From NCBI RefSeq assembly GCF_002093975.1, contig NZ_KZ084332.1, positions 68,579 to 132,578 on the forward strand: a stretch of DNA of 64,000 nucleotides. Direction: 5' to 3'. A model generated the notes under the pieces. That model was not told the origin of the DNA, did no database searches, and saw nothing but the letters and a program-made list of their open reading frames with translations. This document shows, in pieces, positions 55,043-63,077 of this stretch. Numbering within the stretch: the stretch's first letter is position 1; the number at the start of each line of letters is the position of its first letter. This DNA is from Thermoactinospora rubra. Its GTDB lineage: Bacteria > Actinomycetota > Actinomycetes > Streptosporangiales > Streptosporangiaceae. The position numbers and the translations under genes were made by a program.

Positions 55043-55555
55043 ATGCGCCTGCCCGTCCTCGTCTTCGTCCTTCTCGCCACCGGATGCTCGGGCCCCTCGG
55101 GCGCGCATCACACCCAGCCGAGCCAGCCGATCCAGCCGATCCGGCTGACCGGCAGCGGCGACCTGATGGTCTACGACAGCAAGCTCGCCCCCGAGGGGGC
55201 GCGGCTCAGCGCCACGGTCGACTCCTCCGACACCGGCACGATCTCCTCCCTCACCGTCGAGGGGTTCGTGCCCGGCCGCGCCTACGGCGCCCACCTGCAC
55301 GCCAAGCGGTGCGGCGCCAAGCCTGACGACTCCGGGCCGCACTACCAGCACGATCCCGGCCACGTCGACGCCAACAGCGAGGTGTGGCTCGACTTCACGA
55401 CCGACTCCTCCGGCGCCGCGCGCTCCACCGCCCGGCACACGTGGAAGCTCGGCGCCGACCGCCTGCCGGGGTCCGTGGTGGTGCACGCCAAGACCACCAA
55501 GCGCGACGGTACGGCGGGGCCGCGGGTGGCCTGCCTCACGCTCGCCAAGGCATAG
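55043..55555 (+). CDS. Cu/Zn superoxide dismutase-like lipoprotein
   Basis: A 170-aa extracytoplasmic protein: lipoprotein signal LVFVLLATGCSG (Cys about 15), and the SodC fold: GAHLHAKRCG (Cu ligands His-x-His), GPHYQHDPGHVD (bridging His), SEVWLDFTTDSSGAARS, VVVHAKTT (Cu His) and GPRVACL (Arg and disulfide Cys). The Zn loop is shorter than in E. coli SodC. Activity is plausible; the gene is alone behind an inverted repeat. Confidence 0.84.
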   Translation: MRLPVLVFVLLATGCSGPSGAHHTQPSQPIQPIRLTGSGDLMVYDSKLAPEGARLSATVDSSDTGTISSLTVEGFVPGRAYGAHLHAKRCGAKPDDSGPHYQHDPGHVDANSEVWLDFTTDSSGAARSTARHTWKLGADRLPGSVVVHAKTTKRDGTAGPRVACLTLAKA

Positions 55556-56197
55556 CTATTCCGGGATGCGGGCCATCATGCGCTCCATCCCGTTGACCCA
55601 GTTGTCGCGCAGCGCCCGGGTCGCCGCGGGCAGGTCGCCCGCGATCAGGCTCTCGGCGACGCGGCAGTGCTCGTCGGCCTCGCGCTCCAGCGGCGCGTCG
55701 TCGCCCGCCCGCAGGTGGGCGTAGCGCCGCATCCCCGCCTTGACGCTGGTCACCAGGTCCAGCAGCCGCTCGTTGGGGCAGCCGCTGAGCAGCAGGTCGT
55801 GCCACTCGTCGTCGTGGCGCTCGATGTCCTGCTGGGCGGCGACGGAGTCGGGGAACTCGCGGGCCAGCCGCAGCAGCTCCGGGCCGATCTTCCGCAGGTG
55901 CTCGGGATCCGACAGCTCCAGCGCCAGCGACTCCAGCGCCGCCACGATCTCGCACAGCTCCCTGAACTCCTTGCGGCTGACCGGCGCGAAGCGGAACCCG
56001 CGGCCCTGGTTGCTCTCCAGCACGCCCTCGCCGGCCAGCGTGATGAGCGCCTCCCGCAGCGGGGTGCGGCTCACGCCCAGCTCGGCGGCCAGCGCCGCCT
56101 CGTTGATATCGGTCCCCGCCGAGAAGTCGCCGCGGTCCAGCCTGCGCAGGAGCTCGTCTCTGATCTGCTCCCGCAGGGGTCGTCTCTCGATCGGCAT
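55556..56197 (-). CDS. GntR family regulator with FCD domain
   Basis: About 213 aa. N-terminal winged helix: REQIRDELLRRLDRGDFSAG and NEAALAAELGVSRTPLREAL; wing GVLESNQGRGFRFAPVS. C-terminal FCD metal-binding all-alpha domain (AALESLALELSD, DIERHDDEWHDLLLSGCPN, EREADEHCRVAESLIAGD with D/H ligands). ATG 56197 is my choice; GTG 56203 is also possible. Divergent from the GH42 operon, which it most likely regulates. Confidence 0.9.
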   Translation of the reverse strand: MPIERRPLREQIRDELLRRLDRGDFSAGTDINEAALAAELGVSRTPLREALITLAGEGVLESNQGRGFRFAPVSRKEFRELCEIVAALESLALELSDPEHLRKIGPELLRLAREFPDSVAAQQDIERHDDEWHDLLLSGCPNERLLDLVTSVKAGMRRYAHLRAGDDAPLEREADEHCRVAESLIAGDLPAATRALRDNWVNGMERMMARIPE

Positions 56198-56213
56198 GGC
56201 CACACCTTACCCC

Positions 56214-56262
56214 TTGACGTCATACAAAATTCTGCACTATGAATTCTGAATACAAAATAGTA
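56214..56262. promoter_or_regulatory. Divergent control region with ATACAAAAT direct repeats
   Basis: The 88-bp gap between the GntR gene and GH42 is the most AT-rich stretch in the window. ATACAAAAT occurs at 56222-56230 and 56250-56258 (28 bp apart), and ATTCTG occurs twice between them (56229-56234; 56243-56248). This is a plausible GntR/FCD operator array with promoters both ways. Confidence 0.5.
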
Positions 56263-56285
56263 CATGTCACAGAACTGGAGTCGAC

Positions 56286-58244
56286 GTGCTGGGAATGCCG
56301 GGCCTGCTGTTCGGCGGCGACTACAACCCCGAGCAATGGCCGGAGGAGGTCTGGGCGGAGGACGTCCGCCTCATGGCCGAGGCCGGGGTCACCATGGTCA
56401 CCGTCGCCGTGTTCGCCTGGTCCCGGCTGGAGCCCCGCCCGGGCGAGCACGACTTCGCCTGGCTGGACCGGGTGCTCGACCTGCTCCACGCCCACGGCGT
56501 CGCGGCCGACCTGGCCACCGCGACCGCCACCCCGCCGCCGTGGCTCGTGCGCGACCACCCGTCGGTCATGCCCGTGACCGCGGACGGCGTGCGGCTGGAG
56601 TTCGGCTCCCGGCAGGGGTACTGCCCCAGCTCACCGGTCTATCGCGAGCACGCCGTACGGCTCGCGCGGACCATGGCCACCCGGTACGGCCGGCACCCGG
56701 CGCTGCGGATGTGGCACGTCGGCAACGAGTACGCCGACCACACGCTGGAGTGCTTCTGCGAGGAGTCGGCGCGGCACTTCCGCCGCTGGCTGGCCGCCCG
56801 CCACGGGTCGGTCGAGGCGCTCAACGCCGCGTGGGGCACCTCCTGCTGGGGCCAGCACTACACGGACTTCGAGCAGGTCGCGCCGCCCCGCCGGGCGCCG
56901 GGACCGGTCAACCCCGGCCAGCTGCTCGACTGGCGCCGCTTCTGCAGCGACGCGCTGCTGGAGCTGTTCGAGGCGGAGAGGGACGTGCTGCGCGAGGTCA
57001 CCCCGCGGGTGCCGGTGACCACGAACTTCATGAGCATCCTGCACGGGCTGGACTACTGGAAGTGGGCGGAGGCCGAGGACGTGGTCTCCGACGACGCCTA
57101 CCCCGACCCGGCCGACCCGTCCTCCCACGTGGCCGTGGCGCTGAGCTACGACCTGATGCGCTCGCTGAAGCGCCGGCCGTGGCTGCTGCTGGAGTCCGCG
57201 CCGTCGGCGGTCTCCTGGCGGGAGGTCAACGTCCCCAAGCCGCCGGGGGTCATGCGCCTGCACAGCCTGCAGGCGGTGGCGCGCGGGTCGGACGGGGCGA
57301 TGTTCTTCCAGTGGCGCCAGGCGCGCTACGGGCCCGAGAAGTTCCACTCTGCGCTGCTGCCCCACGGGGGCGAGCGGACCAGGGGGTGGCGGGAGACGCT
57401 CCGGCTCGGGCGCGACCTGCGTGCCCTGGCCGAGGTCGCCGGCTCGCACTCCCCGGGCGAGGTCGCCCTGCTGCTGGACTGGGAGAGCTGGTGGGGGCTG
57501 GAGGCGCCGGAGTCCATGCCGTCGAACCGGCTCAGGCTCAAGGAGCTGATGCTGGCCTGGTACGCGCCGCTGCACGCGCGGGGGATCCTCGTCGACCTGG
57601 CGCCGCCCGGACGCGACCTGTCGGGCTACCGCGTGGTGATCGCGCCGAACCTCTACCTATGCACCGAGGAGACGGCCAAGGAGCTGGCCCGCTTCGCCGG
57701 GCAGCTGGTCGTGGGGCCGTTCAGCGGCGTCGTGGACGCCCGCGACCAGGTGCATCCCGGCGGCGCCCCGGGGCCGTTGTGCGAGCTGCTGGGCGTGGCC
57801 GTGGAGGAGTTCTGGCCGCTGCCCGACGGCCGCGTCCAGCGGACCACGCTCGGCGCGGCGCGCACGTGGGCCGAGTGGATCCGCCTGGAGGGCGCCGAGC
57901 CCGTCGCCCGCTACGAGGGCGGCGACCTCGACGGGCGTCCCGCGATCACCCGCAGGGGCGAGGTCACCTACCTGAGCTGCCTGCTCGACGACGTCACCCC
58001 GGTCCTGGACGACGTCCTGACCCGGGCCGGCGTGGCGGGCCTCGACGTCCCGCCGGGGGTCGAGGCCGTCCGCAGGGGCGGCCACCTGTTCCTCCTCAAC
58101 CACACCACCGAGCCGCGCCGGGTCGCCCTGCCGTGGCCGGGCTTCGACCTGCTCACCCGCAAGCCCATGAGAGACCACGTCGAGCTCCCGGCGAGGGACG
58201 CCGTCGTGCTCAGGATCGAAGGAAGCCGTGGCCGAACGAAGTGA
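56286..58244 (+). CDS. GH42 beta-galactosidase
   Basis: A 652-aa cytoplasmic enzyme. GGDYNPEQWPEEVWAEDV at the start, VAVFAWSRLEPRPG, acid/base Glu in MWHVGNEYADHTLECFC (about 147), nucleophile in WLLLESAPSAVSW (about 305), GH42 trimerisation domain from VALLLDWESWW, and a C-terminal beta domain. GTG 56286 with GGAG upstream. Its stop comes 8 bases before gcvPA, so all following genes are in one operon. GH42 acts on beta-galactosides or alpha-L-arabinopyranosides. Confidence 0.93.
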   Translation: MLGMPGLLFGGDYNPEQWPEEVWAEDVRLMAEAGVTMVTVAVFAWSRLEPRPGEHDFAWLDRVLDLLHAHGVAADLATATATPPPWLVRDHPSVMPVTADGVRLEFGSRQGYCPSSPVYREHAVRLARTMATRYGRHPALRMWHVGNEYADHTLECFCEESARHFRRWLAARHGSVEALNAAWGTSCWGQHYTDFEQVAPPRRAPGPVNPGQLLDWRRFCSDALLELFEAERDVLREVTPRVPVTTNFMSILHGLDYWKWAEAEDVVSDDAYPDPADPSSHVAVALSYDLMRSLKRRPWLLLESAPSAVSWREVNVPKPPGVMRLHSLQAVARGSDGAMFFQWRQARYGPEKFHSALLPHGGERTRGWRETLRLGRDLRALAEVAGSHSPGEVALLLDWESWWGLEAPESMPSNRLRLKELMLAWYAPLHARGILVDLAPPGRDLSGYRVVIAPNLYLCTEETAKELARFAGQLVVGPFSGVVDARDQVHPGGAPGPLCELLGVAVEEFWPLPDGRVQRTTLGAARTWAEWIRLEGAEPVARYEGGDLDGRPAITRRGEVTYLSCLLDDVTPVLDDVLTRAGVAGLDVPPGVEAVRRGGHLFLLNHTTEPRRVALPWPGFDLLTRKPMRDHVELPARDAVVLRIEGSRGRTK

Positions 58245-58252
58245 GGACACCA

Positions 58253-59620
58253 ATGAGCACAGCACACTCGTGTTTTGAGACCGACGAAGGAGGTCTCAAA
58301 ACACACCCGTACATTCCGAACTCCGAACCCGGCGTCCGCGCCGAGATGCTCGCCGAGCTGGGCGTCGAAAGCGTCGAGGAGTTCTACGCCGACATCCCCG
58401 CCGAGCTGCGGCTGAACCGCCCCCTCGACCTGCCCGAGCCGCTGGTCGCCGAGCACGACCTGGTCCGCCACATGCGAGCCCTGCTGCGCAGGAACACCGA
58501 CACGGTCGAGACGCTCAGCTTCCTCGGCCACGGCATCTACCCGCACCACGTCCCGGCGGTGTGCGACGAGGTCAACTCCCGCAGCGAGTTCCTGACCGCC
58601 TACGCCGGCGAGCCGTACGAGGACCACGGCCGGTTCCAGGCGCTGTTCGAGTACACCAGCATGATGGCCGAGCTGCTGGAGATGGACGTGGTCAACGTCC
58701 CGACCTACGACGGCTTCCAGGCCACCGGCACCGCCCTGCGCATGGCCTGCCGCCACACCGGGCGGGCCAGGGTCCTGCTCAGCTCCGCGATCAGCGCCGA
58801 CAAGCTGAGCAAGCTGCGCGACTTCCTCGCCCCCGACATCGAGATCGTGCTCGCCCCTGTCGCGGGCAACGGCGAGATGGGCGACGTGGGGATCGACGAC
58901 AGCTTCGCCGCGATCTACCTGGAGACCCCCAACGTCTACGGCGTCGTCGAGACGCGCGGCCGGGATCTGGCCGACCTCGCGCACGCGCACGGCGCGCTGC
59001 TGGTCGTCGGCGCCGACCCGATCTCGCTCGGCGTGCTGGCCCCGCCCGCCGCCTACGGCGCCGACATCGCCTGCGGCGACATCCAGTCGCTCGGCATGCA
59101 CCAGTCCTACGGCGGCGGCCACGCCGGCTACATCGCCACCCACGACCACGAGCCGCTGGTCGCCGAGTTCCCCAGCCGCCTGTTCGGCATCGCGCCGACC
59201 GCCGTGCCCGGTGAGTACGGCTTCGGCGACGTCTTCTACGACCGCACCTCCTTCGCCCACCGCGAGGACGGCAAGGAGTGGGTCGGCACCGCGGCCGCGC
59301 TGTGGGGCATCACCGCCGGGGTGTACCTGGCTCTCATGGGCCCGCAGGGCATGCGCGAGATCGGCGCGACCATCCTGGCCCGCACCCGCTACGCCATGGA
59401 CGCCCTCGCGCCCCACGTCACCGTCCTGCACCAGGACGCGATCCACTTCCGCGAGTTCGCGATCGAGGCGCCGCCCGGCCTGCTGGAGCGGCTGCGCGCC
59501 AAGGGCATCTTCGGCGGCGTCCCGCTCGACGACCGCACGGTGCTGGTCTGCGTGACCGAGCGCCACTCCATCGCCGACATCGACCGGCTCGCGGCAGCCG
59601 TACGGGAGGTCATGACGTGA
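58253..59620 (+). CDS. gcvPA: Glycine decarboxylase P-protein subunit 1
   Basis: A 455-aa PLP-fold subunit. The conserved family sequence starts at HPYIPNSEPGVRAEMLAELG (about 18-37) and includes SFLGHGIYPHHVPAV, FQALFEYTSMMAELLEMDVVN (abridged), DGFQATGTALRMACR and GDIQSLGMHQSYGGGHAGYI. The first 17 residues (STAHSCFETDEGGLKT) are not family sequence but are encoded by a repeat-like palindrome. Coupled to gcvPB by GTGA. It has no PLP lysine, as expected for the alpha subunit. No gcvT or gcvH is near. Confidence 0.93.
   Translation: MSTAHSCFETDEGGLKTHPYIPNSEPGVRAEMLAELGVESVEEFYADIPAELRLNRPLDLPEPLVAEHDLVRHMRALLRRNTDTVETLSFLGHGIYPHHVPAVCDEVNSRSEFLTAYAGEPYEDHGRFQALFEYTSMMAELLEMDVVNVPTYDGFQATGTALRMACRHTGRARVLLSSAISADKLSKLRDFLAPDIEIVLAPVAGNGEMGDVGIDDSFAAIYLETPNVYGVVETRGRDLADLAHAHGALLVVGADPISLGVLAPPAAYGADIACGDIQSLGMHQSYGGGHAGYIATHDHEPLVAEFPSRLFGIAPTAVPGEYGFGDVFYDRTSFAHREDGKEWVGTAAALWGITAGVYLALMGPQGMREIGATILARTRYAMDALAPHVTVLHQDAIHFREFAIEAPPGLLERLRAKGIFGGVPLDDRTVLVCVTERHSIADIDRLAAAVREVMT
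58270..58304. repeat. Perfect 13-bp-arm inverted repeat at the gcvPA start
   Basis: GTGTTTTGAGACC (58270-58282) and its exact reverse complement (58292-58304) surround the 9-nt loop GACGAAGGA. It lies inside the coding sequence, encoding the residues CFETDEGGLKTH before the conserved HPYIP. The loop contains GAAGGAGG-like Shine-Dalgarno sequence. Codons AAA and ACA in this stretch are unlike the flanking GC-rich usage, so it looks like an inserted repeat element. Confidence 0.85.
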
Positions 59621-61200
59621 GCGAGCTTGCCGAGCGAACCAATAAGCACAGCACGGGAGAGTCCTTCGCCGAGCCGCACGGGCAGCTGCCCGTGCGGCCG
59701 AAGCCGCCGCTGCGCCGCTTCCACCAGGCCCGCTGGGACGAGCCGATCATCTTCGAGCTGTCGCGGCCGGGCCGGCGCGGCATCGCCGTACCAGAACCGG
59801 GCGCGCCGGAGGTGGAGCTGCCCGAGGCGGTACGGCGCGCGCAGCCGCCCAGGCTGCCCGAGCTGTCCCAGCCGCACGTGCTGCGGCACTACCTGCGGCT
59901 GTCGCAGGAGAACCTGGGCGCCGACCTCAACGTCGACGTGGGCCAGGGCACCTGCACGATGAAGTACAGCCCCAAGGTCAACGACCGCTTCGCCGCCGAG
60001 GTGGCCGAGCTGCACCCCGCCCAGCCGGTCGACACGGTCCAGGGCGTGCTGGAGATCTACCACCGCCTGGAGCGGATGCTCGCCGAGATCTCCGGCATGG
60101 CGCGCGTGTCGCTCCAGCCCGGCTCCGGCTCGGCCGCGATCTACGCCAACGTCGCGATGATCCGCGCCTACCACGCCTCGCGCGGCGAGGGCCACCGCGA
60201 CCAGGTCATCACCACCCTGTTCTCGCACCCCTCCAACGCGGCCTGCGCCAAGACGGCCGGCTACGAAATCGTCACGCTGATGCCCGACGCCGACGGCTAC
60301 CCCGACATCGAGGCGCTGAAGGCGGCGATCGGCCCGCGCACCGCCGCCCTGATGATCACCAACCCCGAGGACACCGGGATCTTCAACCCGCGCATCAAGG
60401 AGTTCGTCGACCTCGTCCACTCCGTGGGCGGCCTGGCCTGCTACGACCAGGCCAACGCCAACGGCATCCTCGGCATCACGCGGGCCCGCGACGCCGGGTT
60501 CGACCTGGGGCACTTCAACCTGCACAAGACGTTCTCCACCCCGCACGCCTGCGGCGGCCCGGCGGCGGGCGCGTGCGGGGTGTCGGAGGCGCTCGCGCCG
60601 TTCCTGCCGGGGCCGGTGGTGACCTTCGACGGGACCTCCTACGGCCTGGAGACGCCCGAGCGGTCGATCGGGAAGATCCGGCCGGGCCTCGGCGTGACGC
60701 CGAACATCGTCCGCGCCTACGCATGGATCATGGCGCTGGGCGCCGAGGGGCTGCGCGCCGTGGCGGAGACCGCGGCGCTGAACAACAACTACCTCATGAG
60801 CAGGGTCCTGCGGATCCCGGGCACGTCGGCCCCCTGGGACAAGCGGCGCATCGAGCAGGTCCGCTACTCCTGGCGGGAGCTGTCGGAGGAGACCGGCGTG
60901 CACTCGGAGGAGATCGGCGTGCGGGCGGCCGACTTCGGGGTGCACTACTGGACCTCCCACCACCCCCACGTGGTGCCCGAGCCGTTCACGCTGGAGCCCA
61001 CCGAGTCCTACTCCAAGGAGGACCTCGACGAGTACGCGGCCATCCTCGCCCACGTCGCGGACGAGGCGCGCAGGGATCCGGCGTTCGTCAAGGGCGCGCC
61101 GTACAACCAGACGATCCACAAGATCGACCCGACGCCGCTGGACGACCCCAAGCAGTGGGCGCCGACCTGGCGCGCGTACGTCCGCAAGCACCTGGGCTGA
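59617..61200 (+). CDS. gcvPB: Glycine decarboxylase P-protein subunit 2
   Basis: A 527-aa PLP-bearing subunit. Signatures: VDVGQGTCTMKYSPKVND, LQPGSGSAAIYANVAMI, MITNPEDTGIFNPRIKEF, CYDQANANGILGITRARDAG and the PLP lysine in LGHFNLHKTFSTPHACGGP (abridged). The N-terminus is unusual: SELAERTNKHSTGESFAEPHG before the family start. The codons for it contain CCAATAAGCACAGCAC, 15 of 16 the same as the gcvPA start CCAATGAGCACAGCAC. GTG at 59617 overlaps the gcvPA stop. Confidence 0.93.
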   Translation: MSELAERTNKHSTGESFAEPHGQLPVRPKPPLRRFHQARWDEPIIFELSRPGRRGIAVPEPGAPEVELPEAVRRAQPPRLPELSQPHVLRHYLRLSQENLGADLNVDVGQGTCTMKYSPKVNDRFAAEVAELHPAQPVDTVQGVLEIYHRLERMLAEISGMARVSLQPGSGSAAIYANVAMIRAYHASRGEGHRDQVITTLFSHPSNAACAKTAGYEIVTLMPDADGYPDIEALKAAIGPRTAALMITNPEDTGIFNPRIKEFVDLVHSVGGLACYDQANANGILGITRARDAGFDLGHFNLHKTFSTPHACGGPAAGACGVSEALAPFLPGPVVTFDGTSYGLETPERSIGKIRPGLGVTPNIVRAYAWIMALGAEGLRAVAETAALNNNYLMSRVLRIPGTSAPWDKRRIEQVRYSWRELSEETGVHSEEIGVRAADFGVHYWTSHHPHVVPEPFTLEPTESYSKEDLDEYAAILAHVADEARRDPAFVKGAPYNQTIHKIDPTPLDDPKQWAPTWRAYVRKHLG

Positions 61201-61203
61201 GCC

Positions 61204-62328
61204 GTGGCGACGACAGTGGGGTTCGTGGTGGGACTCGTGGTCAACCCGGTCGCCGGGCTGGGCGGCACGGCGGGGCTCAAGGGCAGCGACGGCGCCGAGG
61301 TGCAGCGCGCCGCGCTGGCCGCGGGCGCCACGCCCCGCTCGGGCGAGCGCGCGGCCCGCGCCGTGCGCGCCCTGCTGGCCGCCCGCCCCGGCGTGCGGCT
61401 GGTCACGGTGCCGGGGGCGATGGGGGAGGACAGCGCCCGCGCGGCCGGCGCGTCACCGGGCCTCGTCCGGCTTGCGCGACCGGCAGCCCCCACCACGACG
61501 GCGGCCGACACCCGGGCGGCGGTCCTGGCGCTACGCGACGTCGACCTCCTCCTGTTCGCGGGAGGCGACGGCACGGCGCGCGACGTGCTCGACGCCGTCC
61601 GGGAGCTCGGCGGCCAGGCGCCGCCCGTCCTCGGCGTCCCGGCCGGGGTGAAGGTCTACTCGGGCTGCTTCGCCGTGGGCCCGGCCGCCGCCGGGGAGCT
61701 CGCCGGCCTGTGGACCTCGGGCGCGACCGTCGAGGCCGAGGTCGTGGACCTGGACGAGGACCGCTACCGCCAGGGCCGGGTGAGCCCCCGCCTCTACGGC
61801 GTCCTGCGCGTCCCCGCGGCCAGGACCCGGCTGTCGGGACGCAAGACCGGCTCGGCGGCGGCCGCCCCCGGCACGGTCGAGGGCATCGCCCGCGAGGTCG
61901 TCTCCCGCATGCGGCCGGGCGTCCCCTACATCCTCGGCCCCGGCGCCACCACCCAGGCGGTCGGCAGGGCGCTTGGCCTGGCCACGACGCTGCTCGGCGT
62001 GGACGTGGTCAGGGACGGCCGGATCGTGGCCGCCGACGTCGCCGAGCGCGAGCTGGCCGGGCTGGCCGGCGGGGCGGTGCTGGTCCTGTCGGTGATCGGC
62101 GGCCAGGGCTTCGTGCTCGGCCGGGGCAACCAGCAGATCTCGCCCCGGGTGCTCAGCCGTACCGGCGGCCTGCTGGTCCTGGCCACCCAGCAGAAGCTGG
62201 CCGCGCTCGGCGGGCGGCCCCTCCTGGTCGACACGGGCGATGAGGACACCGACAGAAAGCTCAGCGGGCACGTCCAGGTGATCACCGGATACCGCGAGAG
62301 CACGATCTACCGGATGGAGACAACGTGA
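61204..62328 (+). CDS. ATP-NAD kinase fold protein (AcoX-like)
   Basis: A 374-aa protein. VVNPVAGLGGTAGLKGSDG at the N-terminus, the GGDGTARDVLDAV kinase motif (about 120-132), LGVPAGVKVYSGCFAV and a C-terminal VLVLSVIGGQGFVLGRGNQQISP (abridged). This is the AcoX group, related to NAD kinases but with unknown activity; known members sit in acetoin or amino-acid catabolic operons. It starts 3 bases after gcvPB and overlaps the SDR by 4 bp. Confidence 0.87.
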   Translation: MATTVGFVVGLVVNPVAGLGGTAGLKGSDGAEVQRAALAAGATPRSGERAARAVRALLAARPGVRLVTVPGAMGEDSARAAGASPGLVRLARPAAPTTTAADTRAAVLALRDVDLLLFAGGDGTARDVLDAVRELGGQAPPVLGVPAGVKVYSGCFAVGPAAAGELAGLWTSGATVEAEVVDLDEDRYRQGRVSPRLYGVLRVPAARTRLSGRKTGSAAAAPGTVEGIAREVVSRMRPGVPYILGPGATTQAVGRALGLATTLLGVDVVRDGRIVAADVAERELAGLAGGAVLVLSVIGGQGFVLGRGNQQISPRVLSRTGGLLVLATQQKLAALGGRPLLVDTGDEDTDRKLSGHVQVITGYRESTIYRMETT

Positions 62329-63065
62329 AGGCACTCGACGGCAAGGTCGCCATCGTCACCGGCGGCGCCTCGGGGATCGGCAGGGCCACCGCGCGGCTGT
62401 TCGCGCAGGAGGGCGCCAGGGTCGTCGTCGCCGACCTCGACGGCGAGGGCGCCCGCCGGGTCGCCGCGGAGATCGGCGGCGTGGCGGTCCAGGCGGACGT
62501 GTCGCGCCCCGAGGACTGCGAGCGGGTCGTCGCCGCGGCCGTGGACGCCTACGGCGGCCTCCACGTGCTGTTCAACAACGCCGGGATCATCCGCCGCACC
62601 ACCGTGCTGGACCTCGACGTCGAGGAGTGGGACCGCGTGATGGCGGTCAACGTCCGCTCCGTCTTCCTGATGTGCAAGTACGCGATCCCCGCCATGACCG
62701 GCGGCGGCTCGATCGTCAACACCGGCTCCGGATGGGGCCTGAAGGGCGGCGCGAACGCGGTCTCCTACTGCGCCTCCAAGGCCGCCGTGGTCAACATGAC
62801 GCGGGCGCTCGCGATCGACCACGCCAAGGCCGGGATCCGGGTCAACTCCGTCAATCCCGGCGACACCGACACGCCCATGCTGCGGGAGGAAGCCCGCCAG
62901 CTCGGGGAGGACTGGGCGGCGTTCGAGAAGGACGCCGCCGACCGGCCGATGGGCCGCGCGGGCACGCCGGACGAGATCGCCCGGGCCGTGCTCTTCCTGG
63001 CGAGCGACGCCGCCAGCTACATCACCGGTTCCGCCCTCGTCGTCGACGGCGGCGGGCTTGCCTAA
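62325..63065 (+). CDS. SDR family NAD(P)-dependent oxidoreductase
   Basis: A 246-aa classical short-chain dehydrogenase: TGGASGIG (12-19), Asp for NAD preference in VVADLDGEGA, NNAG (about 87), and catalytic Ser-Tyr-x3-Lys (Y148, K152 in SYCASK). C-terminal YITGSALVVDGGGLA. The GTG start overlaps the AcoX-like gene. Substrate probably a hydroxyacid or sugar alcohol; not determined. Confidence 0.93.
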   Translation: MKALDGKVAIVTGGASGIGRATARLFAQEGARVVVADLDGEGARRVAAEIGGVAVQADVSRPEDCERVVAAAVDAYGGLHVLFNNAGIIRRTTVLDLDVEEWDRVMAVNVRSVFLMCKYAIPAMTGGGSIVNTGSGWGLKGGANAVSYCASKAAVVNMTRALAIDHAKAGIRVNSVNPGDTDTPMLREEARQLGEDWAAFEKDAADRPMGRAGTPDEIARAVLFLASDAASYITGSALVVDGGGLA

Positions 63066-63077
63066 CGGAGTGTTCCC

